A DNA stretch of 64,000 bases from Trichuris trichiura (lineage: Eukaryota; Nematoda; Enoplea; Trichinellida; Trichuridae): contig JBAJFE010000055.1 of assembly GCA_037903355.1 (NCBI GenBank), forward strand, positions 310,001-374,000, read 5' to 3'. Below are positions 13,164 to 25,479 of the stretch, one piece after another. A program made the translations under genes and the position numbers. The notes below the pieces were generated by a model. It saw only the letters and a program-made list of their open reading frames with translations, was not told the origin of the DNA and did not search any database. Each line of letters opens with the position of its first letter. Position 1 is the stretch's first letter.

Positions 13164-14727
13164 ATGGGCTCTACTGCCGTATGCGTACTCGCTGCTGTCC
13201 TTCTCGCTATCACTTTTGTCACCACCGATGCTGCACTGGTAAGTTGCCCATTATAAAATTTAGACGCTAGCAAACGGCGCAGCTATAACGGAAAAAACTA
13301 GTATTAAAAACTTAATCTGCTTGCCCCTTTTCCCACCAGTAAACCTAAAATTTTATCCAGTTTTCGTTTTACTAATTATTTAGTGGGCGTTGTCAGACAG
13401 CTGCAATAATCTCCGTAGACTAACTAATAGCACTTCGCATTAATGCAGTGATAAAGAAAAAGTATAAACTGCGCATCCAACTTGCTTGGAAATTACCGTA
13501 CGGGATGAAACGTATTTCACTCAATGCATTTCGTGATTTCTTCTTTCATTCTACCTACTTTCTGGCTTCAGCTTTAGCTATCCAACAAGCTTCCTTGCGA
13601 TGCTGTAACGAGCAATTCAAAATTCTCACAGCTGCAACGATAGGGACAGTGTTGATATGAACTTTGTCGCATCAGTTTTCACAATCACTCAAGCCTGCAA
13701 GGCTTCAGTTATTCTTCTTTTCCTACGCGTCAGACCAAATATTTTTGTGAAGTAAAGCATCTCAGACATTTTGCGTATTGCTAAAAAATTCCAGTTGCTA
13801 ATCTTTAGTTCTTTTTTATGCCTTCAGTATAAGCAGTCTCATCTTAACGAAGGGCATTTAGCTATGCTCATGTCTGTAACTTAAAGCATGATGAAGAGCT
13901 TTTAGGCGGGCTAATTTACAGCATGGCGTTACTACGTAGTATTCTGAATCGCATACTCCTCAGAAGAATTTTTAAAGCAAAACAACGGCTCATTTCTTTA
14001 ACAAAAGAACTTAGTGCTTGCAAGCACATGTAGTGTCTATTCCATTTTAGCGCCCAGACGTACAAGCCAGAATTAACTGCACATTGGGTGAATGCGCTGA
14101 TCTGCGTGCAAGGTGGAATGAAACACAGAACAGTGATGACTTCAGAGCCTACCTGAACTGCACAAAAGAATGCGTTGAAAGTTCGTTTTGGCAACCAGTT
14201 GTTTCAATGTTATACTTTATATATACTGCACTCGCATCACACAGTGATGCAATACTACTAACAAGAAAGACATAAAATCACTCGTAAAAGACTAATTCAC
14301 AAACTGCTAATGGCTTTGTGATGTTTTAAACTGTTAGCTTATTTGCTTATCTTGAGTGCACTTAATGCTTTCAATATAAGTAGTGCCGTCATCACGCTGT
14401 CTTAAGGAGATGATCTAATGCTTAAAAGTTAAAACAGTAGAATGATCATTTGTACTCAGATGTTAATTTCCATGTTTGAAATTTTCATTTTTAGAATTAG
14501 TTGGGTCTGGACCATTTGAAAGGCCGCCACTTGAACGGCCGCCAATGTGGCATCGCCCGCGTGGACCACCACCGCAGTTTGGATCACGATTCCCATACGG
14601 ACAACATCACCAACCATATGGACGACGACCATCATTTGGAATGCCACCACCCCCACCGCCACCCCCTGAAGAAGAAGGAGAAGAAGGTGGAGAAGAAGGA
14701 GAAAACGAATATGTTGCAGTTGAATAA
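13164..14727 (+). CDS. Small secreted protein, proline-rich with acidic C-terminus
   Basis: I do not recognise the family. Exon 1 (13164-13238) encodes MGSTAVCVLAAVLLAITFV followed by TTDAAL, a clear signal peptide, and ends at a GTAAGT donor in phase 0. Exon 2 starts at 14051 after TTCCATTTTAG. It encodes a four-cysteine segment (NC..GECADL, LNCTKEC) with possible N-glycosylation sites at NCT and NET. Its 3' end is uncertain: a phase-1 donor is required, and candidates are near 14173 and 14243. Exon 3 (from 14495, after ATTTTTAG) encodes repeated RPP/PP blocks, an eight-proline run, an EEEGEEGGEEGE stretch and a C-terminal EYVAVE, with stop 14725-14727. A poly(A) signal AATAAA lies at 14797. 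The protein is probably secreted, with a structured cysteine part and a disordered tail. The +1 frame of exon 3 is also open and His/Lys-rich, so the exon 2-3 join needs cDNA. Confidence 0.6.
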
Positions 14728-14796
14728 ACAATCATTTTTACTAAAAAATTTTCAACGAAAAAGGGATTAAGGGTGTTTTCATTCTCTGTATTAGCC

Positions 14797-14802
14797 AATA
14801 AA
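14797..14802 (+). promoter_or_regulatory. Poly(A) signal AATAAA
   Basis: A canonical hexamer 70 bp after the stop codon of the secreted proline-rich protein gene, a normal spacing for a compact 3' UTR. Confidence 0.6.
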
Positions 14803-17116
14803 ATGGCGCATGCCAACACTTTGTACTGATGCAAGTCAGCTTTGGGCCTAAATTAAGATTCCTTTTCAAAAATTCACTATGTCATATGAGATTTCTATTA
14901 ATCACCATAGAGCACGTATGATTTTCTTTCTTAAATTTCTTTTTTTCTCCCTTTCCAACAGGTCCGTTTATTTAAAATAAAACGTTTTGCGGCTTTTGCA
15001 ACCCGTTCGTTAAATCAACGTTTATTCTAAACGTTAATCCGCGGAGCTTTCAGGCCTCCTCTGGACCCGTCATCAGCTCTGTGTGCCGCCCGTCGGGTCA
15101 GTCTTTATGTTAGCAAGCCGTTTTGTTTTTACGACCTCTACAGATGGTAAACTTAACCATTATCTCAAGAATATCCTCACCACGCCAGATGCGGGTTCCT
15201 CGTTTTCACCGAAACTAGAAAAGCAAAGCTATGCTTTGTAAGCATTCTATGCAACTTACCCTGTTGAAACTGGAACTTACCCTGTTTTCAAACAACTCTA
15301 CCGCTGTGCGTTGTACATTTTCTGACGCTGGATCAAGTGCACAACGTTCGCTTACCTGTAAAAAGCAGCGAATAATCAAAGTACGAAATTAGGCTGCCGA
15401 CTCCAGTACATACAAGTTTCGCTAAAACATAAAGCTTCTCCAGCTGCAAGACAAGTTCCCTGTTGCTGCTGCCCATCCAAAGTGCAAAATGCGCAGGAGG
15501 AAAACTACAACTCTGAAAAATAGCAAATCAAAATTAAGCAAGGATGTGAAGAATCGTTGTAAAGCGCTTTGACGCTCTTGCTTGCTTCAATAATGAGTAA
15601 TGAACTTTAATTTTTACTTCCTTTGTTAAGCCACTACTCTGGTGGCAGAAAATAGCAAAAAAGTACAGCGCTGAATATTTGCTTGATAAAGTATCAACAA
15701 ACAATTGCCGCGGCAACAAAAGGGACGATCTAAATTAGGAGAATTAAAAAACAGGTACTATTGGACTAAAATGCAGTGCGCTTAACGCGGGTTAATCTTT
15801 AGAAGCAAATAACAGTTTATTTTAAAAAATAGAATTTATATGTTTTGGATTTTGAGAGGAGTACCCACCCACTGGTAGAGCAATTTTTTCGTTTGAATTA
15901 CAGATACCAAAACGGATTAGAACGGGAAAAGCCGTAAAAGATCTACAAAACTATTTATTTAAATAGATCGAAAACAACTTTTTACCTTCAGATTGCATGT
16001 AGCTCTATGGCAGTATTTCTTGAAGATTGTGTTTCAAATTCCAAATAGAAAAAATAGTCGCGAGATGATAGTTCTCAACTATTAAGGTAAGTCTTTCAAC
16101 AAAGAACTGTCGCAAAAATTGCTATTCCAGTGCACTTCTACGTCGTCTTTCAGAAACATCACTTCTGGACTCACCTTTTTCTTACTGTTTCTCTTTACTG
16201 TCTTCGCGTTATTAGAGAATACTGTCCGTTAGCGTTTTATTCCAAATACTCTCTTAGCTATGATTCCTTTCGCGTGCAAGCAATTAATGGCTGAAACGTT
16301 TCTAGTGCAAAAGTCTATATAAGTCACTTGACTGCTCTTTGAGAATACATGTTTCTGCGTCCTGTGTTTTCTTCTTGGGATTTTAAATTGTTGAGAAATG
16401 CAAACTGACGCGTCAATATGAGCATATCAGTTAGGCGTGTCAGGATAATTCACGTTTGGCGTATTCCCAACTGTGTGACACGCCGATCGTTGCCTGTTTG
16501 CTCGCTATTTTTCTACTCGCTAGTCTTCGCTTTCGCTGAACACCCGTGCTTGTTAGGCGTGTGCTGACAGTAAAGTAGACTTCCTAACTGAACTCCGAGT
16601 GTTGTGCAGATAAATTTACAACAAAAATCAACTAACGAACAGGACAGTCAATACGAGACCCGAAAGCTCCGGAGTTCAAGCCTTTATCGCACATTAAACA
16701 GGACTCTCTCCGTAATAAAGCTATCTCATTATGATTCGAATTGGAATGCACAAAACATTGAGAGAGAGTTTAATAAGTAAAAGTACCAAATGCTTTATAG
16801 TTACTTGAGTTTGTTTTATTTGTACATTTTCTACAACTTTCTTTGTTTAAGTTTGCAAAGATCTTTCATTTAGCTTATTACTTTCCCATCTGAACTTCCC
16901 GTTTTGCCACGTCGCCGTATTGCATGACCTGAATTCCCACAGTAGTCTACTGTAGAAATACTGACGATATTTTTGGTCTGTTAGTTACTTCGTTATCGAG
17001 TCGTAAATGATTGTTCCCGCCGTGTACGCAGTTGATAGATCGACTTCGTAAAAGGTGAACAATCATTTGATTCGTGGTAACAGACCGTCAAAATTGTCGT
17101 CCACTATCAGGTGACT
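14803..17116. other. Intergenic stretch without recognisable genes
   Basis: About 2.3 kb between the two small secreted-protein genes. I see no open frame with a recognisable domain and no tRNA. The only structured element is the long imperfect inverted repeat at 16963-17100. Confidence 0.55.
16963..17100. repeat. Long imperfect inverted repeat (MITE-like hairpin)
   Basis: The arms, about 16963-17017 and 17056-17100, are mutual reverse complements with mismatches. Core matches are GGTCTGTTA against TAACAGACC and a perfect 12-bp block (17005-17016 against 17057-17068). The intervening loop is about 40 nt. The size and shape fit a short foldback MITE. It sits just upstream of the putative secreted gene at 17117, so a promoter role is also possible. 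I found no second copy in the window. Confidence 0.65.
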
Positions 17117-18399
17117 ATGAAGTCTATTATGCTGTACTGCTTGCACGCGTTTGTTGCGTTTTATTTAGACATTGATTTGATGTGTTTAGCTTATTAATAA
17201 GCTTGTTTTGACAATTTTGTTTTCAGTTTTTTTGTTGACGCATTTATCCTTAATAACTGCTTATCATTGTTACAGGGAGGGCCGATCAGGGCAGAACTTG
17301 GACTGCCCGTTAGACTTCAAGCGTTTCAGGGAAAGTGCAGGAATTGGATGTTTGCTTGCTCTTCCAATGACCTGCAATGGACGACGGTGAGTGTTTTCGT
17401 TTTATCTTTTTAATTATGTTATTGTTTTTATTTCACTACTTCTTCTACTTGCCTTATTATAACATTAGGGGCAATTGAATTTCAAAAGCTAGTTGTTGTT
17501 AGCTTTTTCCATTAAACTAATCGCTACTGTTTTGTAATGATTGGTATGAACGTAGTACAGTATGATCATGAGATGAACTTGCTGATCTTTATCGTTTAGT
17601 GACCAGATTTAGTAGAATTGTTTTGATTGTGATTAATTGGCTTACTTGAATACTTGCTATATAGATTTACTGAAGTAGAGTTTGTAAATTTCCGAATTTC
17701 TTTTTAAGATGTCTTCCTTGTTTGCGCTTTCATGTAAGAAAAGAAATTAATGTTTCGCGTTTCAACGTACCGTTATAACCATTGGGTGAATGCAGTAAAA
17801 GATTTCTCAGTAAAAACAGGGTTAGTCTTAAGACTAAATTAGGACTCCATTCTCGGTAAAGCTTTACAGTATGCAAATTTGTTTACAGTTGTGCTTGGTA
17901 ATGCTGCAACGATCAGCGTTTTGCGCTGTTTTTGAAAATGCTATTTTTAGGTCGAGACGAGCAACTGGGCTCTGAAGTTGCCCTGAAATTCAACCATGCA
18001 CGGGTAACTGGTGGGAGTGACAATGTAACACCTATGTCACTGTTACTCCCTTCATGATCCACTTCGCTTCCCCTTTCGCTTACCCCGATCACATCCACAT
18101 CATCCTATACTTGTTCATGCACAGTATGCGTAATCTGCAGCGCGCTCACTACAACACGGCGTATACCCTTCGGTGTACGTCTTCTCATACGATATGTTTT
18201 ATCTTAAATGGTTGTTCCTTTCCATACCGATGCAGCTGAATTGTTGGTAAATGTGTCTGGATTTTACTGTTGCTTCTTCTGTTACGTTTTGGGTTTAAGA
18301 AATAAAATACTACCTATTTGTTCTTATAGTGTGTTTCGTTGCCGCAAGGCTGCGCGCGAACGTCTGCAGGGAAGAGCAAATGGAATTAGTCGTATATAA
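17117..18399 (+). CDS. Putative small basic secreted protein, three exons
   Basis: The family is not recognised. Exon 2 (17276-17386, after TTGTTACAG, donor GTGAGT) and exon 3 (18330-18399, after CTTATAG) join in phase 2. They give a cysteine-containing basic segment: DCPLDFKRF, IGCLL, MTCNGRR, then VFRCRKAARERLQGRANG and stop TAA at 18397-18399. A likely first exon starts at ATG 17117 and encodes a hydrophobic leader, MKSIMLYCLHAFVAF. Its donor is ambiguous: GTGTTT at 17182 or GTTTTA at 17158, both phase 2 and both weak. Four cysteines after the leader suggest an extracellular peptide. The stop codon lies only 3 bp before the border of the large inverted-repeat complex, so the end of the gene may have been shaped by that insertion or rearrangement. 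Confidence is modest because exon 1 is inferred. Confidence 0.4.
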
Positions 18400-18864
18400 G
18401 AAAAGAGATGTAACCTCACGATCCGTTAATAGTACTTGCACTTGCAGGGAGCAAGCGGAGGTGCGGTATTGCGCATTCAGTTCTGCTTTGCGACTGTGGC
18501 TCGGTTGCGATGACTCTGCCTACGCACGTAAATCACATTGACTTGTGACTGTGCCCGCTTCCATCGTAGTAATTTCGACATGGTTGGTGGAAAAGCGTTT
18601 ATTCGACTGACCCTGCTGTCTTTACTCTTCAGCTGACAGGGCACTTGTTCAACTTGATCGCAGTGAGAAAAACTTCCATTGAATGTAGTCAATTTCAATT
18701 TCACTTCAGGTTGAAATCGGAAAGCAGATGTACTTCCACAGTGATGCGTATGAATGAATGGTAAGTAACACTTCTGTGTTGTTTCCATTTCCGCATTGTC
18801 GATTGATTAGTCATGATCTATGTGTAATAAACAAGTGCTCATGTGACCGCGGCAGGCACGAGGA

Positions 18865-18946
18865 AGGTCACCGAAGTTAGCCGTGGCCAAACTGACCAAT
18901 CACTAGGCAGGTCATCGAAGTTAGCCGTGGCTAAACTGACCAATCA
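18865..18946 (+). promoter_or_regulatory. Duplicated CCAAT-box upstream element
   Basis: Two 38-bp copies (18865-18902 and 18909-18946, spacing 44 bp) share GTCA(C/T)CGAAGTTAGCC and ACTGACCAATCA. CCAAT is at 18896-18900 and 18940-18944. They lie about 80-160 bp upstream of the TATA box at 19025, a normal CCAAT position. The right-arm head has a single copy (ATTGG at 58531-58535). Confidence 0.6.
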
Positions 18947-19024
18947 TTTTACTTCAGCAATTAGGGAAGCACGTGGCAAACAGACAATTATGCCACGCCC
19001 CGATGTATTTACACAAAGGAAAGG

Positions 19025-19058
19025 TATATAAAGCGGTCATTGCCGGTGGGGGCGATCA
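19025..19058 (+). promoter_or_regulatory. Core promoter of the left head: TATA box and initiator
   Basis: TATATAAAG at 19025-19033 is followed by TCAGT, a match to the metazoan initiator, with its A at 19058, 33 bp from the first T. A pyrimidine-rich tract follows. The same pair occurs at identical spacing in the right-arm head. It points into the repeat. A solo LTR fragment is an alternative source for this promoter. Confidence 0.55.
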
Positions 19059-19595
19059 GTGTGAATACTGCGCTTGTGTCGTCCTGTTGCGTCTCTCTCT
19101 CTTTCTCCTTCGTAGTTCGTTTTGTCGTGTATTAATCCGGACATCGAATGAATTCTTTTCTAATGAAGCATGGAAGGTAGCTGAGCAATTACACTATGTA
19201 CACGACGTGGAACCACTTTTCAGTTGCCCATACCTTGGAAGCAGAAGCTTATAATCGACGTCACCTGCGATCAAGAAACGAATCGACCTTGGTGCACCGA
19301 ACTCGCCTTTTCTGAGAAACAACTCAAAATTTTCTTAGCAGTATTCTTGCTATCCAGAAAGCGTCTGGGAGAAGTTATGGAATGCTCCTTCAAAACGCTT
19401 AACGCTCAGAAGTTGTTTAAAGTGGCCAAAGTTTGAGTGCTGCTCTGTGAACAAAAACATTTATGCGACCTTACGGGGAACTCAGCTAACAACGTTGTTT
19501 GACTAAGCTGATTCGCTGAAGCATACAACATTTCACGCCACGAAGCGAAGATGAGCTTTCTACGTGACCTCAGTTTGACCTCATTGTAGTACTGA

Positions 19596-19700
19596 GCAGT
19601 TATGATCACATGATGACCACATGATGGTCACATGTGGCTCATGAACACACCTCATAGTGAAGCGTGTTCTCATGTTCACGTGATGGTCCGTAATGGTAAA
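19596..19700 (+). promoter_or_regulatory. CACATG/GTCACATG cluster
   Basis: A dense set of E-box-like CACATG and CATGTG motifs in partly palindromic order. It includes CCACATGATGGTCACATGTGG-like symmetry. The cluster is kept in L2 (26,228-26,320) and inverted in R2 (56,603-56,700). It sits ~550 bp downstream of the head TATA box in L1. Regulatory function is inferred only from motif density and retention in three copies. Confidence 0.35.
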
Positions 19701-22700
19701 CAACGTCTGGTTCAGCTCACTTCCGGCGCTACTGCACTGCATCATTTTCCGCGTTGATGCTCAGTTGAACATTTGTCAGCGCTCGCCCGTTTGGATATGC
19801 TAATGTTATTCTGTTGAACAACCATACTTATTATGAGCAGAGCAGAGCACAGTGCACGTGTCTGGTTTACTGCCGTCTTTCAGTTCCGTGCAGTCAACGG
19901 AGATCTGTCTATGAATTTGCGGTGAACATCTATTGCAACGGTGACGTTAGTATGCATTCAAAGTGGTTTTACGTTGACCTCCACTCAACGGTCTCCATAA
20001 TGGTTACATCCAAATTATTGCTGCTGCTCAAAGGTATACTACTGTTATTTTTCGCCGTCGCCATTGATTGACTTTGTTCTGCTGCTGACTTCCAAGTCGT
20101 GGTTTGTTCCCAATTTATGAATTGCGAAACGCGAACAGGAATGTTGATTACATGAGCCCTAATTTCAAACCGCCCTAAAAAGACACGCTGGTGTTTGCCT
20201 ATCCAAAAAGCCATACCCAAGTTTTCAGAATTCAAACAGTAAAAACTGACGGCTTTGCTGAGCAGAACGTCTCATGTCGAATGTGTGCGCTGAAAGAAGA
20301 ACTGATGGATAGAGGAGCTGATACGGGTATTAGAGTTTTGCGATGGAAGAAACAAAGCACAGAATTGCAATACGCTAAGTCAGCCGTGAAGAAGAACAGC
20401 AAATGAAAGCGAAGCAGTTCTGTCTACGGCATGGAAGCAGCGATCCCACTTCACAAACCTGGAATGCGATCACTCAGCATGGGCGGCAGCGAACTGATAA
20501 CCGTACGCTCTCAGCAGCCTTGTCATGTTAGGTGCTACTTGCACTGAAGGAAGGCTGCCTATGATAAAAGATATTGACGGAAACATGGTGCTCAAATTAT
20601 GCTTACGGCTACTGCTAATAACGCGTTTCCGTTATCAAAGTGGAAATCAGCTAGACGCACCGGAATCCAAAATTCGCGTTATCTGTGAGAGGCAGATAAC
20701 GGATGAAACAGTGGCATGGCGAGACGCAAATGATTTGTGCTTTCAGTTAACTACTGCCATACGGGAGAGCTCACTCTGCCAACTAAAATGTTGTCCTCGC
20801 AACCACAGAAGCGCCAGCGTCGTCTTGCATAACTCTGTTAGTTCACACATTGCATCCCATTATCAGAGCTGAAGAAAACTTGCAATTTGACTTGGTTCTG
20901 GGAAGAGTGTGCGTGTTGACCGGCAAGCTAAATGACATTCAAACGCAGCCAGCTCATGAATGGACATGGCGGCATATCGCACTTGCGAAGCACTACAGGC
21001 GCTGTTCACCAGCTCTCCTTCTCCTTTGCTTTCATGTCAGTGAAAATGCCCTATTCAGGTTTGTTTCTTGCACGTTCACAAGCTTGTGCAGTGTTCATTC
21101 GAATCTTTTTCAGTGCCTCGTCGAGGTGTTTTCACGGCTGTCCAGTAATGGTCCGCGCACTGATCAGTGCTGCTCGCATTTTCAAGACGTCAGTGTTGAA
21201 TGCCGAATAGAGCGTTAATGCTTCTATAAAGAAGGCAATGTGTGCAAAGAAAACTCAGTTCTACGAACTTACACAGACGTTATATTATGAGTTGGAAAAA
21301 AGTGTGGCCTCCTTTATTTTTAATGTTGACCTGCTTGCCCTATGGTGCCTCTCAAATACTGCAAATGTTAACGGAAGAAGACGGCTGCTGACTTCACATT
21401 AAGTTCTTCTTCCCTTTTTACAATGGAGAAGTCGCATTTGAATGGATGCAAAGTGAAATGTTCTTTCTACCGAAAAGAGTGAAGTGAGCATCGAAAACCG
21501 ATTCTACCAATGGTATTATCCTCCGACACAACTCTATCACATACGAAACCAAGGTAGAATTCTTGTTTGTGCCTTACTTTGTGGAACAGTTTCGACAATG
21601 CTGTGGTTGCAATAATGATTTTGTCATTTGCAACGGCAGTCATTATTGAGTCAAGAAGAACAAAGAAAAGGTCAATAGCTGTTTCGCAGTCTCTGTGAGC
21701 AAAAGCAGTGCCAGAAATTCGCTGACCAGATTTTAAATGTTAACTGCTCACCACATAAGTTTCGCACCAATACGGCTGTGCTCTGCTGAGCAATGTGGGC
21801 GTATGCGTAGCATGATCGTTGCAGATCACTGCACATCTGAAGTCTACATTTCATGTCAGACGACATTTGTAATCTGAAGAAGTGATCATTCATTATTGCG
21901 ACGATTCTGTTGCTGTCCACTTTATATCAGTGCCAGTTTTGGACCTCGTTCAGTCTCCGACGTCATTTTCTGTTGGTGGAATGATCTGCATGATGCCCAC
22001 CTACGAGGCCATTCAACGCACTAACGCACATACCGCGAAAAGTGTGGAGTCGTGAAGGTTCTCTGTTATAATGTATGCGTGAAGCGAAATGAAGAAATCG
22101 CTTTGGTCGACTTATAGTACCGGGCAAAAGTTAATGCCTCGAGTTCCTGGCTCACACGGATCAGAAAGTGGACGGTTGCGTCGCTGGTTAAACTTCATTG
22201 CCCATGGCAAGCCAGCTATGTTCATAGGCAACAGACGCATTAGATGACTGGATACAGAAGAGTTCTCTAAAACAGGTGCACTGTTGTCCCGGTTTCCTTC
22301 TCTTCTGCCAACAAAGACATGCTCTTTGCTTAGACGGCTGTTTTCAACGATCTTGCTTGGTTGCAAAGAATCCTTGCGAAAGCAAGTACAATAGTGCGTG
22401 CATTTCAATAGTTAGAATTCCAACGGAGAAATTAACAGCTTTGACGGTTGACAATGAAGAAATGCGTGTAGGAGAAAAGAAAAGCTGGTGATAGCGGATT
22501 GCGCATGGCATACGTATTGTTCAATGCATTTGAGCACAGTTAAGCACTACCATAGTACGTCATGACAGATACTCAATGACTTTCGATCGGGACTGTCTTC
22601 CTCACTATCGTGATCGCAGCACCGAAACACTTGGCTGATGCGCAGAACATCCTCACCACATCAACGCAATAATGCTTCACTCTCGTAAAGAAAGTGACTC

Positions 22701-25215
22701 ATGTCTCCATTTGGTCTATGCCTGATGGCATGGAAGCAAGTCTGCGTTATAATCATAGCAATGCTTTGATTGATGAAGGACATGCATCTGGGCTCAAGCT
22801 CAGAAGCTTTCCTCGACATGGTGGAGTTAGTGGATGCTATGGCGGCAAGAGTACGTGTGCTCACATTGCTTCCGCGGTGTTGCAAGTGTCACTACATTTT
22901 GTACCACGAATGAAGACGAAAGATACGGTCATGTTGGTACTTCGCTCCCTGTGGCCAGCGTATAGTCTCTCACATGTCTACTTTTGGCGTTTCCGTTTCA
23001 TGGAAACCACTCTGAACATCGGAAGAACGGGGAAAATGGCCTTCAGATCCACAGTTTCTCGAAGCTGAATGCTTTACTGCGTACGAACCGCGTCTCTCTA
23101 AGTGCCAATGTGAACTCCAAGCTGCCATTGCATACGTTCAAATTCCCTTCATATTCAGTGCAGACGGCAATGAAGGAAACCAAGCGTTGATACTCAAGGA
23201 AGACTCAAATTGTGTATAGTCAAATTTTGATGTCTTCCAAAACGCTGATGCGGAGTAATTTTCGTTATGGTTGGTAGGCAGTAATGACTCGTATCTTGTG
23301 TAATGTTTGGTTATTTCAGTGCATCAGTACGTTGGCGTCGCCATGTATGCATTTCATAGCGGAAATCAATCACGCAACTGCCAAGAAAATAGGTGCTTTG
23401 TTCAGGACGCTGTTTACAATCACGGTTAACGCGAATGGATGCCTGAAATTGTTCGTCATGGTCAATCTTCTCTTGCAAAGGATTGTGTTCACGACATTTC
23501 GTACTTACTTGCGCATTTACCTTTGATTCATCTGGGACACATGCACGACGCCTGACGATAACCTGGAGAGCCAGTGCTAAGTGGAGAGTAATCACAGTAT
23601 GATGTACCGAGAATTACTGGTCTCCTCTTTCGGCTTCTGCGACTAAGGCTAGAGACAGTTTTGGCACAAAAGTATCAGCGTCATTGCCGTGGTCGTTTTT
23701 CTGAGACTGAATATTATTCCATGACAAACAGTTGGTCCGCTGCATTATTCACAATGACCGTAGCACCTTGTGAAATGGATATGTGTTGTGCTCAGAACAA
23801 TGAATTGTGCCAAGGAAAGAAAAGTGGTAGCGTTTAAAAAGTTGGAAAGCCGAAATACTTTCCTGAAGATCGTTGCTTCGGCTAATCGCTCTGATGTGAT
23901 CAGCCTGTAGAAGCTGTTAGCTGACCGTTCACGTATTCATTCCTGAAATCGTCTAGAGCGCTCCGTTTGTTCCGAACTTATGGGTTGACATAGTTCCTTT
24001 ACCTACCTTCCAACGAAAGAGTGCTTTTACAGAAAGAAAACGAAGGCTGACCAACTCATTGATCGCATTCTCCTCGACGTACCTGATTCAAATGTCCTTT
24101 GTGTAGAACTGAAGGTGAAGTTGAACAGTACGAAAGATGTTCCTTGGAAAGCTCAATTTCTGATTGCTGCCGGTACGCATGCGAGTCGGCATGGCGCTTT
24201 TTTACCAGACATCCGGCTGGCATATGCTCTCTTACAGTATGTGCTGCAAACTTTCGAGCACGGGATGTCCACGATAGAAAAGCAGTAGACCAGTTGGTGA
24301 AAGCATCTGTACACAAGCTGTTTAAGGATGACCACTCGGTTGGCGTCAGCCGAGAGGATTGTTAGACCAGGACATCCAACGATCTGAACAAAGGGTTTGT
24401 CGCCCTTTCAAATGGGCATGTCACGCTGCTGAACGCACATTACTGATGGAAGATTAGATGACTGTTGGTCAGCTTCACTTAAGCAAAATCAGGCGTATCG
24501 TAGCTGAAGTACTTCATTATTGCCTGCGTCTGGTTGTCCGAAATGTACGCTTTCGTCTAACAAAATAATACGCGAAAATCACGGTACAACACGCAGCTGT
24601 TGGCAAATGTAATTGATTTTATAGTACCTGTTATATGCGTCGCAAGCCCTTAGGTTGTTTAAAGGTGAGATCCAAGTGGCGACTTTTGTCTACTGGACGA
24701 TCATGAGCTGTGAAAAATTTGTCACTCACATTTATGGACGAAATGGCTGGTGACAGTGAATGTGAGTTTGCATTCAGCTTGTTTCAGCCACCTTATCAGC
24801 TACCATTCTTAAAGAAGAAGTTAACTAATGTGGTCATCTTATCGGCGTATGGTGCTCCCGAAGGAGTTTTTAAACTTTCCCAGAAGCGTTCCTAAGCAAG
24901 ACAGGATCTCACAACGATTAAATTACGGTGGCTAAATGCTCCCTGCAAGTGCCCGAACTTGTCGAATGTTTATTGGGCTTTCAAGAACGTCAAACGGCGA
25001 ACAAATGGCAAAACATTCCAAGTTTTCATGACGACCATTCGCGTCCAGTCGCTGCAAAAGAAGTCGTCTTCTCCTTTGTGACCTTCCACCGTTTCCACGA
25101 TTCCTTGCAGTCGTGAATGAATATATTCACCGGTGCGTCACGTAGCTGCTTGAATGCCCGCCGCTTTGCATTCCACAACGTTCTGAAGTCATTAGAACGT
25201 ATGTCTCCGTTGCAG

Positions 25216-25273
25216 GTACGTATCCGAAGGAATATACTTTCTCACACAGTTCCTGAATGCTTTACTGTTGCAG
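25216..25273 (+). other. Intron-like segment conserved in six unit copies
   Basis: GTACGTAT ... TTGCAG, exactly 58 bp, like the genuine 52-56 bp introns of the insulin receptor gene. Homologues are 31823-31880, 34847-34904, and on the minus strand 57700-57643, 51617-51560 and 46434-46370. All keep GT and AG; five are 58 bp and one is 65 bp. All read inward, in line with the head promoters. This is the best evidence that the units derive from, or still are, spliced transcription units. Confidence 0.6.
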
Positions 25274-25479
25274 GATCCCGTGATTTACGGTATAATGACT
25301 CGGACAAGTTAATAGCAATCCTTAAGACATCAGTTTATGAAGTAATCAGTTGCTAAAAAGCGAACACTGCATCTGTGAGATGATTGCTCGGAAGGACAAG
25401 CCGTCGTTCAGCAAGCTATGCAGCTGCAACGATTAACTGGCAGGTGCTGGCTGATGTTTGCAGACATGTCTGTCGCCAT

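Noticed and set aside
18842..19170. Solo LTR (TG...CA, TATA box, initiator) as the origin of the left head
   Set aside because: No matching terminal inverted dinucleotide context, no target-site duplication and no clear primer-binding site. It remains an alternative but is not called.
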